From contig JASGFJ010000021.1 in assembly GCA_047605645.1 (NCBI GenBank), forward strand, positions 1-64,000: DNA of 64,000 bases, read 5' to 3'. The stretch comes from UBA1309 sp047605645. Its GTDB lineage: Bacteria > Bacteroidota > Bacteroidia > Bacteroidales > Dysgonomonadaceae. The position numbers and the translations under genes are program-made. The number at the start of each line of letters is the position of its first letter. Position 1 is the stretch's first letter. Below are positions 26,960-34,399 of the stretch, piece after piece. The notes below the pieces were generated by a model. It made no database searches and was not told the DNA's origin. It saw only the letters and a program-made list of their open reading frames with translations.

Positions 26960-27859
26960 ATGAACGATCTCAATCGAAAATACAAATCTTATCTGATGCT
27001 CGAAAGAGCCATGTCTGCCAACTCTATTGAGGCATACATGGAAGATCTGGCTAAATTACAACATTTCCTCGAAGAAGAGCACCTACAGGTAGAAGCACTC
27101 AGATTGGAAGATCTGCAACATTTCGTAGCCACACTTTATGATTTGGGAATTTCGGTCAGAACAATAGCCCGCATCATCTCAGGAATTAAATCTTTTTTCA
27201 CTTTTCTGGAACTCGACGGATACATTCAAAACAATCCGGCCGAATTGCTGCGAACACCGCAAATCGGGTTAAAACTTCCGACAGTATTGACCATCGACGA
27301 AATCAACCGCATAGAAGCGACCATCGATGTGTCATTCCCGGAAGGAGTACGTAACAGAGCAATTATCGAAACTCTGTACAGTTGCGGACTGCGAATTTCC
27401 GAACTGATAAATTTGAAATTCTCGGATCTGTTTTTCGAGGAGGGTTTTATCCGGGTGGAAGGCAAAGGCAGTAAACAACGCTTAGTCCCGGTGTCCGAAA
27501 AGGCGCAGCGCGAATTGGAATTTTACCTCATGGAACGTGGCAGCATAATTCCTCAAAAAGGACATCAGGAATATATTTTCTTAAGCAAACGGGGCAAAGC
27601 AATATCCCGCATCACAGTATTCCATTTTATCAAGCAATACGCCGAAATGGCAGGAATCACCAAAAATATCAGCCCGCATACATTCCGGCATTCATTTGCA
27701 ACCCATCTGCTGGAAGGGGGAGCAAACATTCGTGCCATACAGCAAATGCTCGGACATGAAAAGATTACGACCACCGAGATTTATACTCATGTAGATCGTG
27801 AATTTCTACGCCAGGAAATCATAGAGCATCATCCCCGCAACATCGACAAGCTGCATTGA
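26960..27859 (+). CDS. xerD: Site-specific tyrosine recombinase XerD
   Basis: 299 aa, the usual length. The N-terminal SAM-like core-binding domain (1-100) is followed by the catalytic domain, in which all expected residues are seen: Arg145 (SCGLRISEL), Lys169 (GKGSKQR), His240 and Arg243 (SPHTFRHSFATHL), His266 (LGHEKI) and the nucleophile Tyr275 (EIYTHVD). These keep a constant offset of 3-4 from E. coli XerD. It resolves chromosome dimers at dif. It is not next to any integron, transposon or phage gene, so the housekeeping role fits. Confidence 0.94.
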   Translation: MNDLNRKYKSYLMLERAMSANSIEAYMEDLAKLQHFLEEEHLQVEALRLEDLQHFVATLYDLGISVRTIARIISGIKSFFTFLELDGYIQNNPAELLRTPQIGLKLPTVLTIDEINRIEATIDVSFPEGVRNRAIIETLYSCGLRISELINLKFSDLFFEEGFIRVEGKGSKQRLVPVSEKAQRELEFYLMERGSIIPQKGHQEYIFLSKRGKAISRITVFHFIKQYAEMAGITKNISPHTFRHSFATHLLEGGANIRAIQQMLGHEKITTTEIYTHVDREFLRQEIIEHHPRNIDKLH

Positions 27860-27864
27860 GAGAA

Positions 27865-28563
27865 TTAATCTTTAAATTTCTCTGTTCTTTTTACTCTCGG
27901 AATCAGGAGTTTTTCTTCTATAAATGTATGGGCGTCAAGCTCTTCCTGCAACATGTGAATATCAATCAGCACACGGGTCAAATCCATCCCATCCACATCA
28001 CCCTGGATATATTTGGCAAGAATACGGGATAAATCCGACATCTTCCCCTCAATATCGGAATGATGTTCCTCAAATACGGAAATGGTGTATTGTTTTCCTC
28101 CGGAGAGCCCGGTGAGTGAACGAATGTAGGGAAAAGCAATTTCATTTTCATATTCCATGTGTTCTTTCACCTCATTGGAATACTCGTCAAAAAAGCGGAG
28201 AATAATTTTCTGGACAGTTGGTTCCAATCCGGCAATCACCGACTCCATCATCTTTTTGATGTTGGGCAGGCGTCGGTAAATAAAATAATTATGTGATTTC
28301 TGAAGATATCCGATAATAGATTCCAACGGAATTTTCTCAAAAGCCTCCAGGTAATTAAAAGCCGGCTTGTTCGACTGCAGATTGGCTACAAAAGTAAAAC
28401 AATCCACATCGTAGTCGTATTTTTTACAAACAGCCTCTATACTCATTTCACCAAAGCCCAAAGGAATCTCCAACCGATTGAGTAACAACAGCAGTCGATA
28501 GTCCGCATCTAGCATATCGGACATCTTGGTGCTTTTATCATATTTTATTGTAATCTGATTCAT
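27865..28563 (-). CDS. Hemerythrin-domain protein (ScdA/RIC-like family)
   Basis: 232 aa from the ATG at 28563; another ATG at 28593 would add 10 residues, and a TTG further out is unlikely. A hemerythrin-type four-helix bundle is suggested by HNYFIYRRLP (near residue 86), HMEYENEIAFPYI (near 136), EEHHSDIEGKM (near 164) and LQEELDAHTFIEEKLLIPRV (near 207), giving the His and Glu ligands of a di-iron centre. Related RIC/ScdA proteins repair iron-sulphur clusters after oxidative or nitrosative stress. The gene lies directly behind a LuxR-type regulator on the same strand. Confidence 0.85.
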   Translation of the reverse strand: MNQITIKYDKSTKMSDMLDADYRLLLLLNRLEIPLGFGEMSIEAVCKKYDYDVDCFTFVANLQSNKPAFNYLEAFEKIPLESIIGYLQKSHNYFIYRRLPNIKKMMESVIAGLEPTVQKIILRFFDEYSNEVKEHMEYENEIAFPYIRSLTGLSGGKQYTISVFEEHHSDIEGKMSDLSRILAKYIQGDVDGMDLTRVLIDIHMLQEELDAHTFIEEKLLIPRVKRTEKFKD

Positions 28564-28649
28564 TCTGTTTTCTTTTTTTCCGGCTTCGCTCATTTGATGT
28601 ATGAACCTAAAATATATTGTTGTAAAAATAGATCTAATCTTCGGCAGAA

Positions 28650-29249
28650 TCAATATTTCACATCGTTGACATCTACCAATTTATTAATAATGGCATATAT
28701 GGTCAATCCGGAGACACTGTGTATCTCTAATTTGCGGGCAATGTTGCGCCGGTGTGTAATCACCGTGTGAATGGAAATATTATGAAAATCGGCTATTTCT
28801 TTATTACTCATTCCTTTCACCAGACTTTTTAATATTTCGGTTTCTCTGTCGCTCAATTCATCTTGTTCAACACTTTTCGGATGATTGTTTTTCAATGCAT
28901 TCGACAGCAGGTTATCAATATTGGATTCCGAATCGTTGATGCGGATAACAGCGTCATAGGATTGATAAAACTGGTCGTCAATCATGTTGTATACCAGGGC
29001 TATAATCACCGTTTTCTTATCAAGTTTCAATTTCTGACGTATTTCCGTCTTAGAAATCCGTCCCAGAAGCATCGGATTGATAACCAATGCGTCCGGAAGG
29101 CCGGAAGCCGACTGAACTCCCAGATTTTCCAAATCTTTCCACTCAATCACCTTATCGACTAACGCGTGTTGGGATAATGAGTAAACAAGTCCTTTGCGGA
29201 TTATGTAAGACATTTCTGCGACAGCAATCGTCTTTTTTGTGTTTGACAT
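28650..29249 (-). CDS. LuxR-family DNA-binding regulator with degenerate receiver-like N-terminus
   Basis: 199 aa from the ATG at 29249; an in-frame GTG at 29270 is the alternative. The C-terminal 65 residues are a LuxR/GerE helix-turn-helix (ELSDRETEILKSLVKGMSNKEIA, then ISIHTVITHRRNIARKLEI). The N-terminal half looks like a response-regulator receiver fold (IAVAEMSYIIRKGLVYSL) but lacks the acidic pocket and a clear phospho-acceptor Asp, so control by phosphorylation is doubtful. The hemerythrin gene follows after 86 bp and is the likely partner and target. Confidence 0.88.
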   Translation of the reverse strand: MSNTKKTIAVAEMSYIIRKGLVYSLSQHALVDKVIEWKDLENLGVQSASGLPDALVINPMLLGRISKTEIRQKLKLDKKTVIIALVYNMIDDQFYQSYDAVIRINDSESNIDNLLSNALKNNHPKSVEQDELSDRETEILKSLVKGMSNKEIADFHNISIHTVITHRRNIARKLEIHSVSGLTIYAIINKLVDVNDVKY

Positions 29250-29439
29250 TCTATCTATTTCTAATAACACATCTGGAACTCATTTTGCTCAATAAGAATA
29301 CAAAAGTGGAGTTCTATAATCAGTTCTAACGAATAGTTTAGATCTTCAAAAGAGCAGATTATTTAGATCCATTCTTTCTTATTCTTCACAAATGTCGCAA
29401 TAATTGTGCGAACAAACAAACAAAAGCACTGACTTTAAA

Positions 29440-29473
29440 AGAAAAAGCCGCAAAGAGCAATGTTCTTTGCGGC
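29440..29473 (-). terminator. Rho-independent terminator of the inositol-phosphate synthase gene
   Basis: A perfect 10-bp stem (GCCGCAAAGA with TCTTTGCGGC, 29447-29473) is followed by TTTTTC on the minus strand, 25 bp after the stop codon. Confidence 0.88.
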
Positions 29474-29497
29474 TAAATCAAGATATTTCTTGCTGAA

Positions 29498-30793
29498 TTA
29501 GTCGAGATAATCAATGGTATCTTCTCCAACCATTTTGCGAAGCGTATTTTTCAACTTCACATACTGAATGAACAAGTCATGTTCGGCTATTTTATCCGGC
29601 GCATGCATCGGACTCTTGAAATAGAACGACAACCAATCCTGAATTCCCGACAAACCGGCACGTTTAGCCAAATCGGCAAACAATACAAGGTCAAGGCACA
29701 AAGGAGCAGCCAGAATAGAATCACGACAAAGGAAATCGACTTTCAACTGCATCGGGTAGCCCAGCCATCCGAATAAGTCGATATTGTCCCATCCTTCTTT
29801 ATTGTCTTTACGAGGGGGATAGTAATTGATACGTACTTTGTGATAAACGTTACCATAAAGGTCCGGATACAAATCCGGTTGTAGAATGTTGTCGATAACA
29901 GACAACTTGGATTCTTCTTTTGTTTTGAAAGATCCCGGATCGTCCAACACTTCTCCGTCACGATTACCCAAAATGTTTGTAGAGAACCATCCACTCAACC
30001 CGAGCATACGGGTTTTCAACATCGGAGACAACACGGTCTTCAACATCGTCTGACCTGTTTTGAAGTCTTTACCGGCAATAGGAGTCTGAGTTTTCTCAGC
30101 AAGCTGCCACATCGCAGGAATATCTACTGTCAGGTTGGGAGCACCGTTAAAATAAGGAATTCCCATAGAAACAGCAGCATACGCATAAATGTTGGAAGGA
30201 GCAATTGCCGGATGATTTTCCCGCAATCCTTTTTCAAAAGCAGCTAAGGTTTTGTGAACTTCTCCTAGAGGAGTAAATACTTCGGTACTTCCGCACCATA
30301 GAATAACAACGCGGTCAACGCCGTTTTCTTTTTTGAAGTTTTCGATATCTTCTTTTACTTGTTGAGCAAGTTCCCATTTTGTAGGAGCTGACTTCACCCA
30401 AGTACCATGAAGACGTTTTACGAAATCCTGATCGAAGACAGCCTTCATCGGCTTAATGGCGATCAATTCGTCTTTCACTTTATCGAGGTCTTCATTGGTC
30501 AACACTTCAGCATGCTTTGCAGCTTCGTAAGCGTTGTCTTCAAAAATATCCCAACCGCCGAATACGATATCATTCAAATCGGCTAAAGGCACAATGTCCT
30601 TGATTTTTGGGAAGTTGTTTTCTTCTCTTTTGCCAATACGCATTGTTGCCAATTGCGTGATTGAACCTACAGGAATACCCAATCCTTTGCGGGTAATAAG
30701 AGTTCCTGCCATGAATGTTGTTGCTACAGCACCAACACCAACTGTAAGAACGCCAAGTTTTCCATTGGCTTCCTTTACTTGTGATTTTGTCAT
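29498..30793 (-). CDS. ino1: Myo-inositol-1-phosphate synthase (inositol-3-phosphate synthase)
   Basis: 431 aa. It converts glucose 6-phosphate to inositol phosphate with bound NAD. The N-terminal GVLTVGVGAVATTFMAG is the dinucleotide loop. Other signatures are GGWDIFEDNAYEAA near residue 79, VILWCGSTEVF near 162, PIAGKDFKTGQTMLKT near 236, SGWFSTNILGNRDGEVL near 262, and the long C-terminal YPMQLKVDFLCRDSILAAPLCLDL. In Bacteroides this enzyme feeds inositol phospholipids and inositol sphingolipids. Here no other inositol-lipid gene adjoins it. Confidence 0.94.
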   Translation of the reverse strand: MTKSQVKEANGKLGVLTVGVGAVATTFMAGTLITRKGLGIPVGSITQLATMRIGKREENNFPKIKDIVPLADLNDIVFGGWDIFEDNAYEAAKHAEVLTNEDLDKVKDELIAIKPMKAVFDQDFVKRLHGTWVKSAPTKWELAQQVKEDIENFKKENGVDRVVILWCGSTEVFTPLGEVHKTLAAFEKGLRENHPAIAPSNIYAYAAVSMGIPYFNGAPNLTVDIPAMWQLAEKTQTPIAGKDFKTGQTMLKTVLSPMLKTRMLGLSGWFSTNILGNRDGEVLDDPGSFKTKEESKLSVIDNILQPDLYPDLYGNVYHKVRINYYPPRKDNKEGWDNIDLFGWLGYPMQLKVDFLCRDSILAAPLCLDLVLFADLAKRAGLSGIQDWLSFYFKSPMHAPDKIAEHDLFIQYVKLKNTLRKMVGEDTIDYLD

Positions 30794-31361
30794 TTGTTTA
30801 ATTAAGTTTTAAGTTACGCCGCAACCCGCAGCATTCGTTAAACTTGCTTCCGGCAATAAGCCTGAAAGCATATATAGACAGCTTCAATCGTACGTCTGAA
30901 CACATTTTATTATCCCAACCCGATATTTTCCATTTAACAAAAGACTTGCTAAACTTCCATTATTGTGAACCGAACATACGGCTAACGCCATAATATATCA
31001 AAACATAAATGGAGAGAATCCGCCGATTATCTCCGGGCTATTCATCCTGAAACAGAGGAATTTCGTTCTTCATGTGTTATACGAAAACGCTCATCACATT
31101 TAAGGATTTTCGAATTTAGTAGCTACAAAGATAAAAAAAACAATTATATCAAAAGGCACACCCGAGCGGAAATACACTCATTCTATCGGAAAACAGGGAG
31201 ATTATGCGCTTGCGAAGTGAATTTTCCAAATCCATAGATAAACAGGGACAATGCAAGTGAAAACATGAGAAACAGGACAAAAATCACTATTTCTGAGTGA
31301 GATAGCGCCTCTAAAAGCCATCCCAATTGTTACTTATTCCTATTCGAAAACTCCTGGCAGC
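30794..31361. other. Intergenic stretch upstream of ino1, with a distant promoter element
   Basis: 568 bp without a gene. The only signal I see is the -7 element at 31126-31133, which would give ino1 a leader of more than 300 nt. No known riboswitch class was recognised in it. Confidence 0.45.
31126..31133 (-). promoter_or_regulatory. Putative -7 promoter element upstream of ino1
   Basis: The minus strand reads TATCTTTG. A TTTG lies 16 bp further upstream (31150-31153), a little close for a -33 box. Confidence 0.4.
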
Positions 31362-32387
31362 TCAACCGAGCAAACCAATCGCTTTTTCTTTGTATTTTCT
31401 GAAATTAAACAGGAACAAACCACTCAGAAAGACAAAGGTTTGTTTGTTTCCGGCGTCAATCAGCTTGTCGAGGATTCGTCTGTGACGGGTATGTTTGATT
31501 AGAATGTCCTCTATTTTTTGAAACTGATAGGAGGAATCCAGAATCTTCCGGGCCACTTCTTCACCGGTAATCAATGCCTGGTAAATGCCTTCGCCCGTAA
31601 AGGAAGAGAGCAGACCGGCAGCATCGCCGGTAAGAAATATATTTCCGAACTCAATCCCATGATAATCGTAATTCATCGGAAAAGCTTCATATTTACCCTT
31701 AGAAACATCAACCTTTCTGAACTTCAGCCAATCGTGAAAGTTTCGGTGCAACTGCTTTGCCGGAAGGTATTTGGGCGAAGCGCCACATCCGACAGAAACA
31801 GAATCGCGGTGAGGAAATATCCACGCATACCAGGCTGAGAAATACCGGGGTTCGAAAAAGAATTCAAATTCTTTAAACTTATTGGTCGGAATGATATATT
31901 GAAGTCCTATGCCGGCGGGAGGGGAAGTAAAACCAAGATAACGTTTCACAACAGAATTCGACCCGTCGCAACCGACCAGATATTCATAAGCAATTTTTTC
32001 ATCCTTGAGTTCGATAAAATCCGGAGTGACTGCATTGACCCGTGCATCGGTGCGCACTTCAACATTGTCAAAAGCATTGAGTTTACCCAGTTGCCACTGC
32101 CCCAACTCTTCTCGATCGATGGTGAAAGCAAACTCTTTCTCCCATTTTATGCGTTTGCGTATCCGATTGACATGTACAACGACTTCCTTATAAGAGTGCT
32201 CAACAAGTTCCGGAGGCAATTTCAAATATTCGATATTCTTGCCGGTTAGTCCGCCGGCACAAACTTTGGGGCCTATTTTTTCATTCTTCTCGAGCAAGAG
32301 AACAGATTTGCCGGAATGCCCGAGTATTTCTGCACATTTCAACCCCGCAGGACCTGCGCCTACAATAATGACGTCGTATTTCTTCAT
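31362..32387 (-). CDS. Geranylgeranyl-reductase family FAD-dependent oxidoreductase
   Basis: 341 aa. The N-terminal Rossmann motif is DVIIVGAGPAGLKCAEILG with a second-strand VLLLEKN, followed by GPKVCAGGLT near residue 40, VGCDGSNSVVKRYLG near 138, and the C-terminal FLTGDAAGLLSSFTGEGIYQALITG that closes over FAD. The family reduces isoprenoid chains or related polyenes (digeranylgeranyl lipids, chlorophyll side chain). In a bacterium without archaeal lipids the substrate may be a quinone side chain or polyprenol; that is inference. It is a monocistronic gene. Confidence 0.88.
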   Translation of the reverse strand: MKKYDVIIVGAGPAGLKCAEILGHSGKSVLLLEKNEKIGPKVCAGGLTGKNIEYLKLPPELVEHSYKEVVVHVNRIRKRIKWEKEFAFTIDREELGQWQLGKLNAFDNVEVRTDARVNAVTPDFIELKDEKIAYEYLVGCDGSNSVVKRYLGFTSPPAGIGLQYIIPTNKFKEFEFFFEPRYFSAWYAWIFPHRDSVSVGCGASPKYLPAKQLHRNFHDWLKFRKVDVSKGKYEAFPMNYDYHGIEFGNIFLTGDAAGLLSSFTGEGIYQALITGEEVARKILDSSYQFQKIEDILIKHTRHRRILDKLIDAGNKQTFVFLSGLFLFNFRKYKEKAIGLLG

Positions 32388-32461
32388 TGATTCGTTTTTT
32401 TTATTTTGAATGGTACGGACTTATCTTCGGGCTTACTCAGACATTTTCTTTCGATAAATAT

Positions 32462-33664
32462 CTATTTCAGGCGTATCTCCAACTCTACATTTTGATTCCG
32501 TATTGTCCATTTGGGACTTAACTTCAACAACCGGATCACTTCATTGTTCAACTCAGTACAATTGCTTTTTTCTATTTCGAGCTTTGTTGGCGTTCCTGAT
32601 TCATCGATAAAAAAACGAAATTGGACAAAAGCCGCTTTCTCTTCACACATCTCCTTCTGGCGGTGTGTCTCGAAATAATCTTTAAATTCCTTCTTTGCAA
32701 AAGTCGGCTGTTCTTTCGCTTTTACCCGACTGACAGCTCCGACTAATGTTTTTTGTTTCGAAACACCATACCCCACCACGGTCACTTCATTCAATGCCAA
32801 CTGGCTCGGCTGAAGTTGAATGGAAAGTGCCTTTTCTGCCGATACCGTCTTCGACTCATAGCCGATATACGAAGCGGTTATTTCTCCTGCATGCTTAAGA
32901 TCGGGCACTTTCAACTGATAGTTACCCGCCGTGTCGGTGACCGTGGCCAGATTTGTTCCACCCAGCTTCACACTGGCTCCGACAACAGGGTTCCCCGATT
33001 CATCCACCACTTTCCCCTTCAGTTGGTTGAATGAAGTTTGGGATGCAGACATTCCCCCAAGCGCCTGATGCTTGTTGGCTGTCAGTTGATTCTGGGACAA
33101 GCTATCCGAAAATTCCCGCGAAGCATTTTGTGCAAGCGGACTTATGGCACCCAATACGACCTCCGAAGCATCCTCTTTTTGTTCAATCAGCGGAGCAATA
33201 TCCGATGTGGCGAGTCGGGATGCCGGTTTACCCGGGGACACCTTCGGCATATCCGCTTGGGCTATACGCTCAAGCCTGTCGGGATGCTCTGTCCGTTCTA
33301 CAATTGCCGGCTCCGTTTTATTTTCGGAGGAAGATACGGATGAAGCCTTAGATTCAAGAGCTATGGGACGATCGATTTTCGAATTTTGATTGTAAAAGAA
33401 AAAGCCTCCGACTCCTAACAGCAATGCAACAGAGGCGGCAACAGCGACGACACGCCATCTCTTTATCCGCGGTTTTCGGTATTTTTCGACAAGCGTTTCA
33501 ATATCATTGTCAAGATTCCGAATATCGAGAAGGTGGTCACTCTCAAGCGCATCGAATCCATCAATAGCGTCATGCAGAAAAGAATCGTCTATGGCTTCAC
33601 GCTCCAAACGATTGGCTTCTTCTCCGTGCCTTTTGCCTTGTATGTAATCTTCCAGCTTAGTCAT
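32462..33664 (-). CDS. Anti-sigma-like membrane protein with carboxypeptidase-D-regulatory-like and TonB_C-like domains
   Basis: 400 aa. The cytoplasmic N-terminus (1-68) is acidic, begins TKLEDYIQGKRHGEEANRLE, and resembles anti-sigma N-termini. One membrane helix follows (about 71-91). After a linker, residues 215-300 form a CarboxypepD_reg-like domain (LKGKVVDESGNPVVGASVKL), which runs into NEVTVVGYGVSKQKTLVGAVS, the motif that normally precedes the plug of SusC receptors. The C-terminal 65 residues (FVQFRFFIDESGTPTKLEI, then SPKWTIRNQNVELEI) resemble TonB_C. No beta-barrel follows. The gene lies 25 bp after the ECF sigma gene, so an anti-sigma role is likely. Confidence 0.75.
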   Translation of the reverse strand: MTKLEDYIQGKRHGEEANRLEREAIDDSFLHDAIDGFDALESDHLLDIRNLDNDIETLVEKYRKPRIKRWRVVAVAASVALLLGVGGFFFYNQNSKIDRPIALESKASSVSSSENKTEPAIVERTEHPDRLERIAQADMPKVSPGKPASRLATSDIAPLIEQKEDASEVVLGAISPLAQNASREFSDSLSQNQLTANKHQALGGMSASQTSFNQLKGKVVDESGNPVVGASVKLGGTNLATVTDTAGNYQLKVPDLKHAGEITASYIGYESKTVSAEKALSIQLQPSQLALNEVTVVGYGVSKQKTLVGAVSRVKAKEQPTFAKKEFKDYFETHRQKEMCEEKAAFVQFRFFIDESGTPTKLEIEKSNCTELNNEVIRLLKLSPKWTIRNQNVELEIRLK

Positions 33665-33689
33665 CCTTTTCGTATATCAACATTCACAT

Positions 33690-34232
33690 TTATCTACTCA
33701 ATCTTTTATATAAACAGTTCTTTAGATTCCGCTTTCCGTTCTGGATATAACTTTTTATTTTATTCAGGTCAAATCCTGTTATTCCCACAATATCGGCATA
33801 CGATTTATTGGCAAAAAAGAAAAGCCGGATGCTCTGTTCCTGTTCTGCGGGCAACACAGCCATACAATATGCCAACGCTTCTGCCTCTTCTTCGGTCTGT
33901 GTCTTATCAATAGGAAGCGAAAAAGGTTCATTTTCCACAAAAGCTTCTTCCATTTTAACAAAAATAGTCTGATTGGACTTGCGAAGAATATGCAGACAAT
34001 GATTCTTCGTGACAACAGAGAGCCATGTTTTAAAATTCTGAACCGGATATTGAGGCAGTTTTTTCAATACATCTTCGAATATATCCATGACCGCATCGTG
34101 TGATGCATCTTTATCGGCAAGATATTTCAAACAAACACCATACATCAGGGGAAGATAACGGCGAAATAGTGCCGCATACAAATCGATATTGCCTGTCTTC
34201 AGGAAAGAGGACAACAATTCTTCATCCGACAC
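33690..34232 (-). CDS. ECF-type RNA polymerase sigma factor
   Basis: 180 aa from GTG 34232. No ATG exists in the proper region. A TTG at 34295 would give 201 aa, but it overlaps a -7 promoter element, and family resemblance starts at SDEELLSSFLKTGN. Region 2 is DLYAALFRRYLPLMYGVCLKYL with KDASHDAVMDIFEDVLKKLP, then FKTWLSVVTKNHCLHILRK. Region 4 is weaker (LPAEQEQSIRLFFFANKSYADIVGITGFDLNKIKSYIQNGKRNLK). It is followed by the anti-sigma-like gene and faces a VWA-domain gene across 104 bp. Confidence 0.88.
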   Translation of the reverse strand: MSDEELLSSFLKTGNIDLYAALFRRYLPLMYGVCLKYLADKDASHDAVMDIFEDVLKKLPQYPVQNFKTWLSVVTKNHCLHILRKSNQTIFVKMEEAFVENEPFSLPIDKTQTEEEAEALAYCMAVLPAEQEQSIRLFFFANKSYADIVGITGFDLNKIKSYIQNGKRNLKNCLYKRLSR

Positions 34233-34292
34233 GTCATCTATATTTAGTTTGTTTTTCAATCCGTTATATGCCTCCTCTGAATTTATTCTCAA

Positions 34293-34300
34293 CAAAAATA
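34293..34300 (-). promoter_or_regulatory. Putative -7 promoter element of the ECF sigma gene
   Basis: The minus strand reads TATTTTTG. It overlaps the outermost TTG codon of the frame, which argues that translation starts further in, at GTG 34232. Confidence 0.45.
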
Positions 34301-34399
34301 AAAAAAAATTCCGCTTTGATTATGTAATCTTCTACCAAAATGTATCCTATTAATAAACAATTGAAAATATGTTGAAATATAAACTCTAAAACAAACATT

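Noticed and set aside
26960..27859. Mobile-element integrase
   Set aside because: Length, residue spacing and lack of att-like repeats or cargo genes fit chromosomal XerD.
28564..28653. Longer TTG start for the hemerythrin-domain protein
   Set aside because: The extension is hydrophobic and basic, unlike the family, and two ATG codons lie closer to the conserved part.
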